Shown here piece by piece: positions 43,270-51,238 of a stretch of 64,000 nucleotides of DNA. A program made the translations under genes and the position numbers. The DNA is taken from assembly GCF_016758195.1 (NCBI RefSeq), contig NZ_QYAC01000008.1, positions 157,507 to 221,506 of the forward strand, read 5' to 3'. The notes beneath the pieces are model-generated. The model saw nothing but the letters and a program-made list of their open reading frames with translations. It ran no database searches and was not told the DNA's origin. Source of the stretch: Leucobacter chromiireducens subsp. solipictus (lineage in GTDB: Bacteria; Actinomycetota; Actinomycetes; Actinomycetales; Microbacteriaceae). Numbering within the stretch: position 1 is the stretch's first letter; each line of letters begins with the position of its first letter.

Positions 43270-43704
43270 ATGACACTGACATTTGCCCCTTTCACTGACC
43301 TCGAGCGTGGAACTGGAGGCATGCGACAGGCACGCAGCGGCCCCCGTCCCATGCCCGTCGACCTCAGCCGAGATCAGGACCGCTACGTCCTCACGGCCGA
43401 CCTCCCCGGTATCGACCCCGGAAGTCTGGACATCGATCTTGACGGCCAGCTCCTGACGATCCGCGCGTACCGTTCGGCCGGCACCGCCGAGGGCATGAAG
43501 TGGATTGCGCAGGAACGCAGCGAAGGCGGATACCTGCGCCAGTTCAGCATCGGTGAGGGGATTGACACCGAAGCGATCAGCGCAAGCTACACGAATGGCG
43601 TCCTGAGCGTTGTTCTGCCGCTGAGCGCGCAGGCAAAGCCACGGAAGATCGAGGTGGGTATGGCCCACGATGACATCCCCACCGGGAAGTCCATCACCGC
43701 ATAA
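43270..43704 (+). CDS. Hsp20-family small heat-shock protein
   Basis: A 144-residue alpha-crystallin-domain protein. Core strands appear as RYVLTADLPGIDPGSLDIDLDGQLLTIRA, QERSEGGYLRQFSIGEGIDT and the conserved ASYTNGVLSVVLPLS near the end. Small heat-shock proteins hold unfolding proteins. The ATG at 43270 was chosen because AAGGAG lies 10 bp upstream; the earlier ATG at 43249 lacks a spaced site. The CIRCE element indicates HrcA control. Terminated by a very large palindrome. Confidence 0.9.
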   Translation: MTLTFAPFTDLERGTGGMRQARSGPRPMPVDLSRDQDRYVLTADLPGIDPGSLDIDLDGQLLTIRAYRSAGTAEGMKWIAQERSEGGYLRQFSIGEGIDTEAISASYTNGVLSVVLPLSAQAKPRKIEVGMAHDDIPTGKSITA

Positions 43705-43744
43705 CGGCGCCTGGGTGAGGCCACCCTCCCTCGCAGAGGTGAAA

Positions 43745-43798
43745 CATGGGTTCGGCCCCTCGCTCCTCCAGCTGGAGGAGCGAGGGGCCGAACCCATG
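43745..43798. terminator. 54-bp perfect loopless palindrome
   Basis: Both halves (43745-43771 and 43772-43798, 27 bp each) are perfectly complementary, with no loop bases. It lies 40 bp after hsp20 and 16 bp before the stop of an opposing gene, so it likely ends both transcripts; a perfect palindrome of this length could also form a cruciform. Confidence 0.85.
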
Positions 43799-43814
43799 CA
43801 GAGCTTCGCAGAGC

Positions 43815-43991
43815 CTACAAATTATAGGGAGCCGTGTTCTTGTCGCCTTTCTCAGGGTGCCGAATCAACGCCGGGTCCGACTGCCCCTTGCGGGGGTCAG
43901 CGGAATTGTCCATTGTGTCGGTGGCACCATCCATGACCGGCTCGTCGATGAGGTCCTCGGAGGGAGTATCGGGATCCTTCTTCTCGTTCAT
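43815..43991 (-). CDS. Small acidic hypothetical protein, 58 aa
   Basis: A 58-residue, charged and Asp/Glu-rich peptide starting MNEKKDPDTPSEDLIDEP and ending DKNTAPYNL. It has GGAGG upstream (AAGGAGGAAAG). The sequence is probably disordered. It is in convergent orientation to hsp20; no family recognised. Confidence 0.55.
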   Translation of the reverse strand: MNEKKDPDTPSEDLIDEPVMDGATDTMDNSADPRKGQSDPALIRHPEKGDKNTAPYNL

Positions 43992-44053
43992 CTTTCCTCC
44001 TTCGCTGTGGCGAGTTGTTGTACACACGCTAGAGCTGAATCCCGAGAGTATTC

Positions 44054-44593
44054 TCAGATCAGCGGGCCAATCGGCTCATTGAGGCTGATGATGGCCGCGT
44101 TCAGCGTCGCAGCGAAGAGAAGCCACAGCACATATGGGACCAAGAGCCACGCGGCCGCCTGCGACCACCGCGCACCGGCCACGATCAGGCCGAGGACACA
44201 CGCGATCAGCAGGACCATGATCACCATCGCACCCCACCAGGCAGCCTCGCCCACTCGCGGGTAGCCGGCGAAGAATACGGGCGTCCACAGCGCATTCAGC
44301 CCCAGCTGTACACCGTAGAGAATCAGGGCCGGCCGTGCGGCATTGCGTCCATCCCGCGTCCAGCCGCTGCGCCAGATCAGCCACCCAGCCACCGCGATGC
44401 ACACGTACAGGACCGACCACGCCGGACCAAACACCCAGTTCGGGGGACTCCACGGAGCCTTGCGCACCGAGGCGTACCACCCCTCGGTATTCGGGATCGT
44501 GGCAAGTGATCCGAGGTACGCAATGCCTGCGACAACAATCAGCAACAGAAGACCAACGCTGATCTGGCGAGCCACGGTGGGCCGGTGGTGCAT
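44054..44593 (-). CDS. tspO: TspO/MBR-family membrane protein
   Basis: A 179-residue protein with five membrane helices. It shows the hallmark WYASVRKAPWSPPNWVFGPAWSVLYVCIAVAGWLIW and LGLNALWTPVFFAG. TspO proteins bind tetrapyrroles and are linked to stress response. The ATG at 44593 was chosen because GGAGGAGGG is immediately upstream. Confidence 0.92.
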   Translation of the reverse strand: MHHRPTVARQISVGLLLLIVVAGIAYLGSLATIPNTEGWYASVRKAPWSPPNWVFGPAWSVLYVCIAVAGWLIWRSGWTRDGRNAARPALILYGVQLGLNALWTPVFFAGYPRVGEAAWWGAMVIMVLLIACVLGLIVAGARWSQAAAWLLVPYVLWLLFAATLNAAIISLNEPIGPLI

Positions 44594-45044
44594 AGTCCCT
44601 CCTCCGTCGGGTTCCCACCAACCTAACAACACGCGTCTCCAGGGGTAAGGCCTGAAGAGGCGCGAAAAACGCCTGCGGCTCCACAGGCTGCACCACGGCC
44701 CATTCGGCCACGATCACTTGCGGCACTGGGGAGAGCGCTGTGGGGCTTGCGTACCAGCCGGACCACGCGCCAGATACGATCCCGCCACCCAGGCCGCGGC
44801 CCCCAGCAGCAAGACCCACAGTCCCACCGGTCGCGTAGCCGACAGTTCCGCCCGAAGCGCGCTCCTCTAGCTTCAGCAGCACCCCGGCGAAGGATCTTGG
44901 CTTCCCTACTGGCGGGCACCCCTGGCCGGGCGCTGACGAGCCGTCGAGCGCCGCGGGTGCCGCCGAGCCTGGGACGCCTCCCGAAACTGCTGCGGACTCC
45001 GTTCGGACTCCTGCTGCGGACTCCCCATGATCTTGCGGGAGCGA
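44594..45044. other. 451-bp intergenic region with no convincing gene
   Basis: The region is G+C-rich with frames open on both strands, but none has a ribosome-binding site with a coding-like composition. It contains a 14-bp direct repeat CTGCTGCGGACTCC at 44987-45000 and 45011-45024. One frame on the minus strand (Gly-rich, 44630-44882) could be a degraded fragment, but I cannot support this. Confidence 0.5.
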
Positions 45045-45737
45045 TCAGAACAGGGTGTTCTGATCCTCCATGCCGCGCATCGCGTCGTAATCGAGCACGA
45101 GACAGCGGATCCCGCGATCCTCCGCGAGCGTGCGGGCCTGCGGCTTGATCTCCTGCGCTGCGAAGACGCCCTGCACGGGGGCGAGCTTCGGATCGCGGTT
45201 CATGAGTTCCAGGTAGCGGGTGAGCTGCTCGACCCCGTCGATGCCGCCGCGGCGCTTGATCTCGATCGCGACCGATCCGCCGCTCGCGTCCTTGGCGAGG
45301 ATGTCGACCGGGCCGATGGCGGTCATGTACTCGCGCCGCACGAGCGTGTGGCCCTCACCCGCGAGCTCGATCTGCTCAGCGAGGAGCTCCTGCAGGTGCG
45401 CCTCCACGCCGTCCTTGATGAGGCCGGGATCGACGCCAAGGTCGTGTGAGCTGTCGTGGAAAAACTCGAAGATCGACACGATCAGCTTGTCCGCGGTCTT
45501 CTTGTGCGTCACCTGCCAGGCCTCGACGATGCCCGCGGCCTCCTGCTCCGCGTCGAGTTCGACCGGGGCGAGGGAGCACGGCGGGCTCATCCAGTTCAGC
45601 GGCTTGTACGAGCCGCCGTCGGAGTGAACGAGGATGCTGCCGTCGTTCTTGAGCATCAGCACACGCTTGGCCCGGGGCAGGTGGGCCGAGAGCCGGCCGG
45701 CATAGTCGACAGAGCAGTCAGCAACAACGATTCGCAC
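45045..45737 (-). CDS. nucS: Endonuclease NucS (mismatch-specific)
   Basis: A 230-residue NucS/EndoMS protein. It starts [29 protein letters not shown], includes [25 protein letters not shown], and has the nuclease core [24 protein letters not shown] (D-x(n)-E-x-K). The C-terminus ends with QNTLF, a beta-clamp-binding-like motif. NucS performs mismatch correction in actinobacteria that lack MutS/MutL. The GTG at 45737 fits the family start. Confidence 0.94.
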   Translation of the reverse strand: MRIVVADCSVDYAGRLSAHLPRAKRVLMLKNDGSILVHSDGGSYKPLNWMSPPCSLAPVELDAEQEAAGIVEAWQVTHKKTADKLIVSIFEFFHDSSHDLGVDPGLIKDGVEAHLQELLAEQIELAGEGHTLVRREYMTAIGPVDILAKDASGGSVAIEIKRRGGIDGVEQLTRYLELMNRDPKLAPVQGVFAAQEIKPQARTLAEDRGIRCLVLDYDAMRGMEDQNTLF

Positions 45738-45835
45738 CCGCCGTAGTTTACCCGGACTTGGCGCTGGGTGGCTGGGCGCCTGATCCGGCGGCGCGGCCCG
45801 GCGAGCCGGAACCGGTGCCGGATCCCCGCAATGAG

Positions 45836-47161
45836 CTACGCGGCGGGTTTCGGCTCTCGGGCCGTCGCGGCGAAGATGAAGGCGATGACCGCGAACACGA
45901 CGAGCGGCCAGAACGCCTGCAGTAGGCCGAAGTGCTCGCCGAGGAAGCCGATCAGCATGGGGCCGAGCAGGTACGCCGTGTACGCGATGGCGGAGACCGC
46001 GGCGACGTCCCGGGTGGCGGTCGCCGGGTTGTCCGCCGCGGCCGAGATGCCGACCGGGAAGCCGAACGCGCAGCCGATGCCCCAGAGCACGGCGGCCGCC
46101 ACGCTTGCCCACGAGGCCGGCACCAGGATCATCGTGACGACGCCGAGCACCACGAGCAGGGCGCCGCCGCGGAGCACGATGACGCGGCCGAGGCGCGTGA
46201 GGAGCCAGGATCCTGCGATCCGGGTCAGGGTCATGGACACGAAGAACGCGCCGAGGGTGAGGGTGGCGGCGGTGTTCGTGAAGCCGCGGCCGTCCGCGAG
46301 GGCCAGGGGCAGCCAGTCGCTGGCGGTGCCCTCCGCGAGGCTCATGCTCATCGCGATCAGGCCGATGATGAGGATCCGCGGATCCCGCCACGGCGAGTAG
46401 CCGCGCTGCGGCGGGCGCGGTGCGGGAGGCGTGGCCGCCGCGGACCCCGGAGACGCCGCGGCTCCGCCCGGAACCGGCGGTTCGGGCATCGCGGACTCGG
46501 GATGCACCACGATCTGGATCGGGCCGGTGTGCACGCTCGAGTGCAGCAGTGGCTCGGGTTCGCTCTCCTGGGCGGTGTTCGGCACCATGCGCAGCGCCAG
46601 CAGGACGCCCACGACCAGGCACGCGAACAGGACGCCGAGGTGGAGCGGCACGGAGATGCCGAGCGCCTCCGCGAGCGCCCCAAGCCCCATCGAGCTGACG
46701 CTTCCGAGGCTGTAGGCCGCGTGGAAGAGGGGCATGCGGGGCGTGCCCAGGGCGCGCTCCGCCGCGGCACCGCTCACGTTCATCGCCACGTCCGAGGTCG
46801 CGAAGGTAATCCCGAACAGGACCAGACAGACCACCGCGGGCACGACCGCGCCGGACCAGAACAGCAGCGCCGCCGCGGGCATCGCGATCGCCTGGCCGAT
46901 GATCCCCACGGCGAGCGTGCGCTGAGGCCCGAGCCACGTGACGGTGCGGCCGGAGAAGATCAGTCCGGTGAGGGAACCGAGGGCGAGCATGAGGCCAAAC
47001 ACGCTCATCTCCAGGGTGCTCGCCCCCAGGTGATCCCGCACCGCCGGAAGACGGCTCAGCCAACTGCCGAATCCGGTGCCGAGCAGCGCGAAAACGATGA
47101 TGATGCCGGCGGTCCAGCGGCGGGCGGCGCGCAGGCGCAGCGCGGCGTCAGGAGTGGTCAT
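45836..47161 (-). CDS. MFS transporter
   Basis: A 441-residue major-facilitator protein with about twelve helices, similar in pattern to YbjJ-type exporters ([20 protein letters not shown] at the N-terminus, [16 protein letters not shown]). The central loop between the two bundles is a long Pro/Ala/Ser-rich insertion ([20 protein letters not shown] region). It lies downstream of nothing on this strand and is followed by nucS after a 98-bp gap. Substrate unknown. Confidence 0.84.
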   Translation of the reverse strand: MTTPDAALRLRAARRWTAGIIIVFALLGTGFGSWLSRLPAVRDHLGASTLEMSVFGLMLALGSLTGLIFSGRTVTWLGPQRTLAVGIIGQAIAMPAAALLFWSGAVVPAVVCLVLFGITFATSDVAMNVSGAAAERALGTPRMPLFHAAYSLGSVSSMGLGALAEALGISVPLHLGVLFACLVVGVLLALRMVPNTAQESEPEPLLHSSVHTGPIQIVVHPESAMPEPPVPGGAAASPGSAAATPPAPRPPQRGYSPWRDPRILIIGLIAMSMSLAEGTASDWLPLALADGRGFTNTAATLTLGAFFVSMTLTRIAGSWLLTRLGRVIVLRGGALLVVLGVVTMILVPASWASVAAAVLWGIGCAFGFPVGISAAADNPATATRDVAAVSAIAYTAYLLGPMLIGFLGEHFGLLQAFWPLVVFAVIAFIFAATAREPKPAA

Positions 47162-47322
47162 CAGATGAGTCTAGGGCTACCGCGAGCGCGGCCAGTGCGG
47201 CGGCAGCCGGGTTTGCCAGGCGTTCACCCGTCGCCACCGCGCACCAGGGGCGCGGAGCGTCGCTAGGCTGTCGCCAGCGTCGCGAACCGTACCGTGCGCT
47301 CTGCATTTCTGAGAGGACGGCC

Positions 47323-48588
47323 ATGGCTCCGCAGGACATCGATGAGGGCTCCGCCCCAGACACCCACCTGCCTGATGTGCACGGGGACGCCGTGCTGCGT
47401 CGGGTGGAGGATCGGATCGAAGAGCTCGGCACACAGCTGGTGGCGCGGTACCGTGCCGAACTTGTCGAGTATCGCGGCCTGGGCCAGAACACCGTCGAGA
47501 ACGATATGTTGCCGCTCGCGATCCGCAACATCAGAAATCTCCTGGAGTCGTGCCGGACCGGCGTGCCGTTTGGGCCGGAGGAGATTGCGAACTTCCGCGC
47601 ATCGGCCGCCCGCCGGTCCTATCAGTTCGTCTCGATGGAGAGCGTGTTGCACGCGTATCGAATTTGGGGTCAGACGGTGTGGGGCGCGATTCAGGACGAG
47701 GCTCGTGCGGGGAGCGCTGCGGAACGCACCGCGGCCCTGGGGATCGCGCAGCGCGTGATGGAACACGTGGACCGGGTCTCAGTGATCGTGGCTCAGGCGT
47801 TCCTCGAGGAGGCCTCGGGGGTGCGCCGCGATCACGACGTCCTGCGCGGGGATTACCTGGACGCCCTGCTGCTCGGGAAAGCCGCGACCGAGCCCGCGGG
47901 CCGGTTCCTCACGGGCATGGAGGTCGAACTCCAAGGCGCGTACGTGGTGGTGCTGTTTCACCGAGTGCCCGGCGCGGACGAAACGCGGCTGCGTGAAGCG
48001 CTCGCGACGGCCACGTATCACCTGCGGGACTCGGGGGCGGGCCAGCTCTCCGGGGTGCGGGATGACGAATTGATTGTGATCTGCCCGGTCGAGAACCCGG
48101 CCGAGTACGAGGCGCTGAAAGCGCGAGCGCGGGTGGTCGCGGGGCAGCTCGGCGTGTTCGTTGGAGGGCTCGGGCGCAGTTACTCGGGGGTCGCGGGGAT
48201 CTCGCGAAGCTATCGCGAAGCGCACGAGGCCGCGGTCGCGGGACTCTCCTCGGGACTGGCCGGCCACTGTCTGGCGTACTCCGATGTGCTGCTCGACAAT
48301 CTCGTGCGCGAGTCGCGGCACGCCGAGGAGCTCTTACAGGAGATCGTGATCCCACTGCGCAACTACGATGCGAAGCGTGGCACGGACCTCGTGAAGACCC
48401 TGGAGAGTTACTACGATCACCGCTTCAACCTGTCCAAAGCCGCCGCGGATCTGTCCGTGAGCCCGAACACGGTCACGTACCGGCTCGAGCGCATCCGCGA
48501 CGTCACCGGGCATGATCCTTCGTATCCTGACGGGCTGCTCCTGTTGAGCCTGGCGCTGAAGCGTCATCGGATCCGCCGGATCCAGTAG
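47323..48588 (+). CDS. PucR/CdaR-type regulator with RsbRD-like sensor
   Basis: A 421-residue regulator. The N-terminal part (residues about 25 to 160) is an all-helical RsbRD-type sensor domain; the middle is a degenerate GGDEF/CdaR-like region; the C-terminus has the PucR-type helix-turn-helix (LVKTLESYYDHRFNLSKAAADL, VSPNTVTYRLERIRDVTGHDPSY). It lies divergent from the MFS gene and upstream of the MHS transporter and alcohol dehydrogenase, which it likely controls. Confidence 0.86.
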   Translation: MAPQDIDEGSAPDTHLPDVHGDAVLRRVEDRIEELGTQLVARYRAELVEYRGLGQNTVENDMLPLAIRNIRNLLESCRTGVPFGPEEIANFRASAARRSYQFVSMESVLHAYRIWGQTVWGAIQDEARAGSAAERTAALGIAQRVMEHVDRVSVIVAQAFLEEASGVRRDHDVLRGDYLDALLLGKAATEPAGRFLTGMEVELQGAYVVVLFHRVPGADETRLREALATATYHLRDSGAGQLSGVRDDELIVICPVENPAEYEALKARARVVAGQLGVFVGGLGRSYSGVAGISRSYREAHEAAVAGLSSGLAGHCLAYSDVLLDNLVRESRHAEELLQEIVIPLRNYDAKRGTDLVKTLESYYDHRFNLSKAAADLSVSPNTVTYRLERIRDVTGHDPSYPDGLLLLSLALKRHRIRRIQ

Positions 48589-48726
48589 CGCAGCATTGCG
48601 AATTTTGCAGTGTTTGTGCCGAAAGACTGCGATGTCATCAATTCAGCGACCCCACGGAGCGACCGTATCGTGTGGGATGCGTCCACTGACGTCTGACCCA
48701 TCCGGGAAATCAAAGGAGATAGGCCC

Positions 48727-50079
48727 ATGGCTTCCGCAGGCACGAGTGTTTCGGCGAGGAGAGTCGCGTTTGCGAGCCTCGTGGGGACCAGCATCGAATG
48801 GTACGACTACTTCTTGTTCGGCACCGCGGCCGTATTGGTGTTCAACACCCAGTTCTTCACGAGCCTGAGTCCCACCGCCGGGATGCTGGCATCGCTCGCG
48901 ACGTTCGGCGTGGCGTTTGTGGCTCGCCCCTTCGGCGGGGTCATCTTCGGGCACTTCGGAGATCGCCTCGGCCGGAAATCGATGCTCGTGCTCTCGCTGC
49001 TCATGATGGGCGGCGGCACCGTGGTCATCGGACTGCTCCCGAACTACGCCCAGATCGGCGTGTGGGCACCGATCCTGCTGGTCGCCGCGCGCATTCTGCA
49101 GGGGTTCGCGGTCGGAGGTGAATGGAGCGGGGCGGTCCTCATGGCGGCCGAGCACGCGCCAGCGCACAAACGCGCGTACTATGCGAGCTGGCCGCAGTGC
49201 GGGGTGCCGATTGGGATGGCGCTGTCCACGGGAGCGTTCTTCCTGGTGCAGCTGATGCCGGCCGCCGAGGTGCAGGCCTGGGGGTGGCGGATCCCGTTTC
49301 TCGCAAGCGGCGTTCTCGTGATTGTCGGGTTGTGGGTCCGCCTCGCCATTACGGAGTCGCCCGAGTTCGCGAAGATCAAGGACGCGGGAGCGCAGTCGAA
49401 GCTGCCGATCGCGGAGGTGTTCGCAACGGCGAAGAAGCCGATGCTCCTCGGTATTCTGGTGCTGTTCGCGCCGAACATCCCGTTCTATATCGCCACGGTG
49501 TTCCTCCTGACCTATATCCCCGAGCACGTCGGAATCAGCTCAAGCGTGGTGCTGCTGCAGCTCACCGTCGTCTCGATTCTCGAGGCCTTCACGATTCCAC
49601 GCGCCGCGCAACTTGCCGACCGGATCGGGCGGTCGAAGACGCTCATGCTCGGTGCCGCAATGTTCATCGTCCTCGCCTTCCCGATGTTCCTCCTGATCAA
49701 CACCGGTTCCGAGGTCTGGCTCTTCCTGTCGCTGGTGCTGATGCTGCCCGTCTCGCACGCGCTGTCGTACGCCGCCGCCGCGAGCTACGTGTCGGACATC
49801 TTCCCCGCGCGTGTGCGGTACACGGGCACCGCAATGTCGTACCAGTTGGGGAGCATCGCCTCCTCCGCGCCGGCACCGCTGATCGCCGGGGCGCTGCTCG
49901 CGGCTACGGGGTCGTGGCAGGGCGTGGCCCTCTACCTTGCGGCCGCGGCGGCGGTCACGCTGCTGAGCCTCCTGCTCTCTCGGGGTGATGCCGCGCTGGT
50001 TCACCAGGAGGATGCGGTGGGCGCGGAGGACACCGTGGGGATCGGACAGCCGGAACCCGTGCGGGCGGGGGTCGCCTGA
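48727..50079 (+). CDS. MHS-family MFS transporter
   Basis: A 450-residue metabolite:H+ symporter-type transporter. It has SLVGTSIEWYDYFLFGTAAVLVF, ATFGVAFVARPFGGVIFGHFGDRLGRK, FAVGGEWSGAVLMAAEHAP and VSDIFPARVRYTGTAMSYQLG, all typical of the shikimate/alpha-ketoglutarate/proline-betaine group. It probably imports a carboxylate or related substrate that the neighbouring alcohol dehydrogenase handles. The stop overlaps the next ATG (TGATG). Confidence 0.9.
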   Translation: MASAGTSVSARRVAFASLVGTSIEWYDYFLFGTAAVLVFNTQFFTSLSPTAGMLASLATFGVAFVARPFGGVIFGHFGDRLGRKSMLVLSLLMMGGGTVVIGLLPNYAQIGVWAPILLVAARILQGFAVGGEWSGAVLMAAEHAPAHKRAYYASWPQCGVPIGMALSTGAFFLVQLMPAAEVQAWGWRIPFLASGVLVIVGLWVRLAITESPEFAKIKDAGAQSKLPIAEVFATAKKPMLLGILVLFAPNIPFYIATVFLLTYIPEHVGISSSVVLLQLTVVSILEAFTIPRAAQLADRIGRSKTLMLGAAMFIVLAFPMFLLINTGSEVWLFLSLVLMLPVSHALSYAAAASYVSDIFPARVRYTGTAMSYQLGSIASSAPAPLIAGALLAATGSWQGVALYLAAAAAVTLLSLLLSRGDAALVHQEDAVGAEDTVGIGQPEPVRAGVA

Positions 50080-51191
50080 TGCGCATGACCGGAGCAGTGC
50101 TCGAGGAGTGTGGGCGGTCCGGCCCCTACGCGCACACGGTGCCGCTGACCGTTGCGGAGCTCGACCTGGCACCCCCGCAGGCCGGGGAGCTGCTCGTGCG
50201 GATGGAGGCCGCCGGGGTCTGCCATTCCGATCTCTCCGTGGTGAATGGTGATCGCATTCGCCAGGTTCCCATGCTCTTGGGCCACGAAGCCTGCGGAATC
50301 GTCGAGGCGGTTGGCGCGGGGGTGGAGCTGTCGCCGGGTCAACGCGTGGTCATGGTCTTCCAGCCGCGCTGCGGCACCTGCGAGGCGTGCCAGGCCGGGG
50401 GTCGCCGGCTCTGCGAGCGCGGCAACGCCGCGAACGCGGGCGGCACGCTTCTGGGCGGCGGCACTCGGCTGTCCCGGGACAACGAGCCGGTGAGTCATCA
50501 CTCGGGGGTGTCGGGATTTGCGACCCACGCGGTGGTGCATCGGAGCTCGGTGATCCCAGTTCCCGATGATGTGCCCGCCCACGTTGGGGCGCTCCTCGGG
50601 TGCGCGGTGCTCACCGGTGGCGGCGCGATCAAGAACGCCGCGCAGCTGCGACCAGGAGAGCGTGTCGTGGTGTTCGGGGCGGGGGGCGTCGGGATGGCGG
50701 CTGCGCTGGTCGCGGCGGCACTCGGCGCCGCACGGGTGACGGTGGTGGACCCCGTCGTCAGCAAACACGAGCGTGCGCGAGCGATCATCGCGGACGAAGC
50801 GATGACCCCGGCAGAAGCCGCGGAGCGTGGCCTCCAGGCGGACGTCGTGGTCGAGGCGACCGGGAACGCGCGTGCGTTCGCGCAGGGGGTCGAGACGGTT
50901 GCGAGCGGCGGCAGGCTCGTCGCGGTGGGCTTGGGAAACCCCGCGGACACTGCGCTGGTGAATCCGCTCGCTGTCGTGGCGCAGTCGAAGACCATCATCG
51001 GGTCCTACCTCGGTTCGGGCGATCCGGCCCAGGATGTGCCCGAATACGTCGAGCTCTGGCGTCAGGGCCGGCTCCCGATCGAGAAGCTCGTGAGCGCTAC
51101 GATCACCCTTGACCAGGTGAACCGGGCAATGGATGATCTCGCGTCGGGGGCCGCGCTGCGACAGATCATCGCCTTCGATCCACGGGCCTGA
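50079..51191 (+). CDS. Zinc-dependent alcohol dehydrogenase
   Basis: A 370-residue medium-chain dehydrogenase. The catalytic zinc ligands are in AAGVCHSDLSVV and LLGHEACGIVEAVG; the structural zinc is bound by CGTCEACQAGGRRLC (four Cys). The nucleotide-binding motif is VVVFGAGGVGMAAALVAA. A Glu/Asp at the end of the second beta strand (VTVVDPVVSK) favours NAD. It would oxidise an alcohol from the transported substrate. It is coupled to the MHS gene. Confidence 0.9.
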   Translation: MRMTGAVLEECGRSGPYAHTVPLTVAELDLAPPQAGELLVRMEAAGVCHSDLSVVNGDRIRQVPMLLGHEACGIVEAVGAGVELSPGQRVVMVFQPRCGTCEACQAGGRRLCERGNAANAGGTLLGGGTRLSRDNEPVSHHSGVSGFATHAVVHRSSVIPVPDDVPAHVGALLGCAVLTGGGAIKNAAQLRPGERVVVFGAGGVGMAAALVAAALGAARVTVVDPVVSKHERARAIIADEAMTPAEAAERGLQADVVVEATGNARAFAQGVETVASGGRLVAVGLGNPADTALVNPLAVVAQSKTIIGSYLGSGDPAQDVPEYVELWRQGRLPIEKLVSATITLDQVNRAMDDLASGAALRQIIAFDPRA

Positions 51192-51196
51192 TCTCG

Positions 51197-51238
51197 GGGT
51201 GCGGCTCGGGGCACCTGTTCACACCCCGAGTCGCACCC
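51197..51238. terminator. Convergent terminator overlapping the MATE gene end
   Basis: GGGTGCGGCTCGGGG (51197-51211) pairs with CCCCGAGTCGCACCC (51224-51238) with one G-U pair and a 12-nt loop. The stop codon of the MATE gene (51219-51221) lies in the loop and the right arm encodes its last residues. Confidence 0.75.

Noticed and set aside
44623..44919. Possible 98-codon minus-strand gene between TspO and NucS
   Set aside because: No ribosome-binding site, Gly/Arg/Trp-rich composition, and competing frames on the same strand. No family match from inspection.
45738..47063. Upstream extension of nucS through the MFS gene (open to 47063)
   Set aside because: The NucS fold starts at the GTG at 45737; upstream codons are antisense-frame readings of the MFS gene in the same strand but another frame, with an Arg/Gly-rich sequence.
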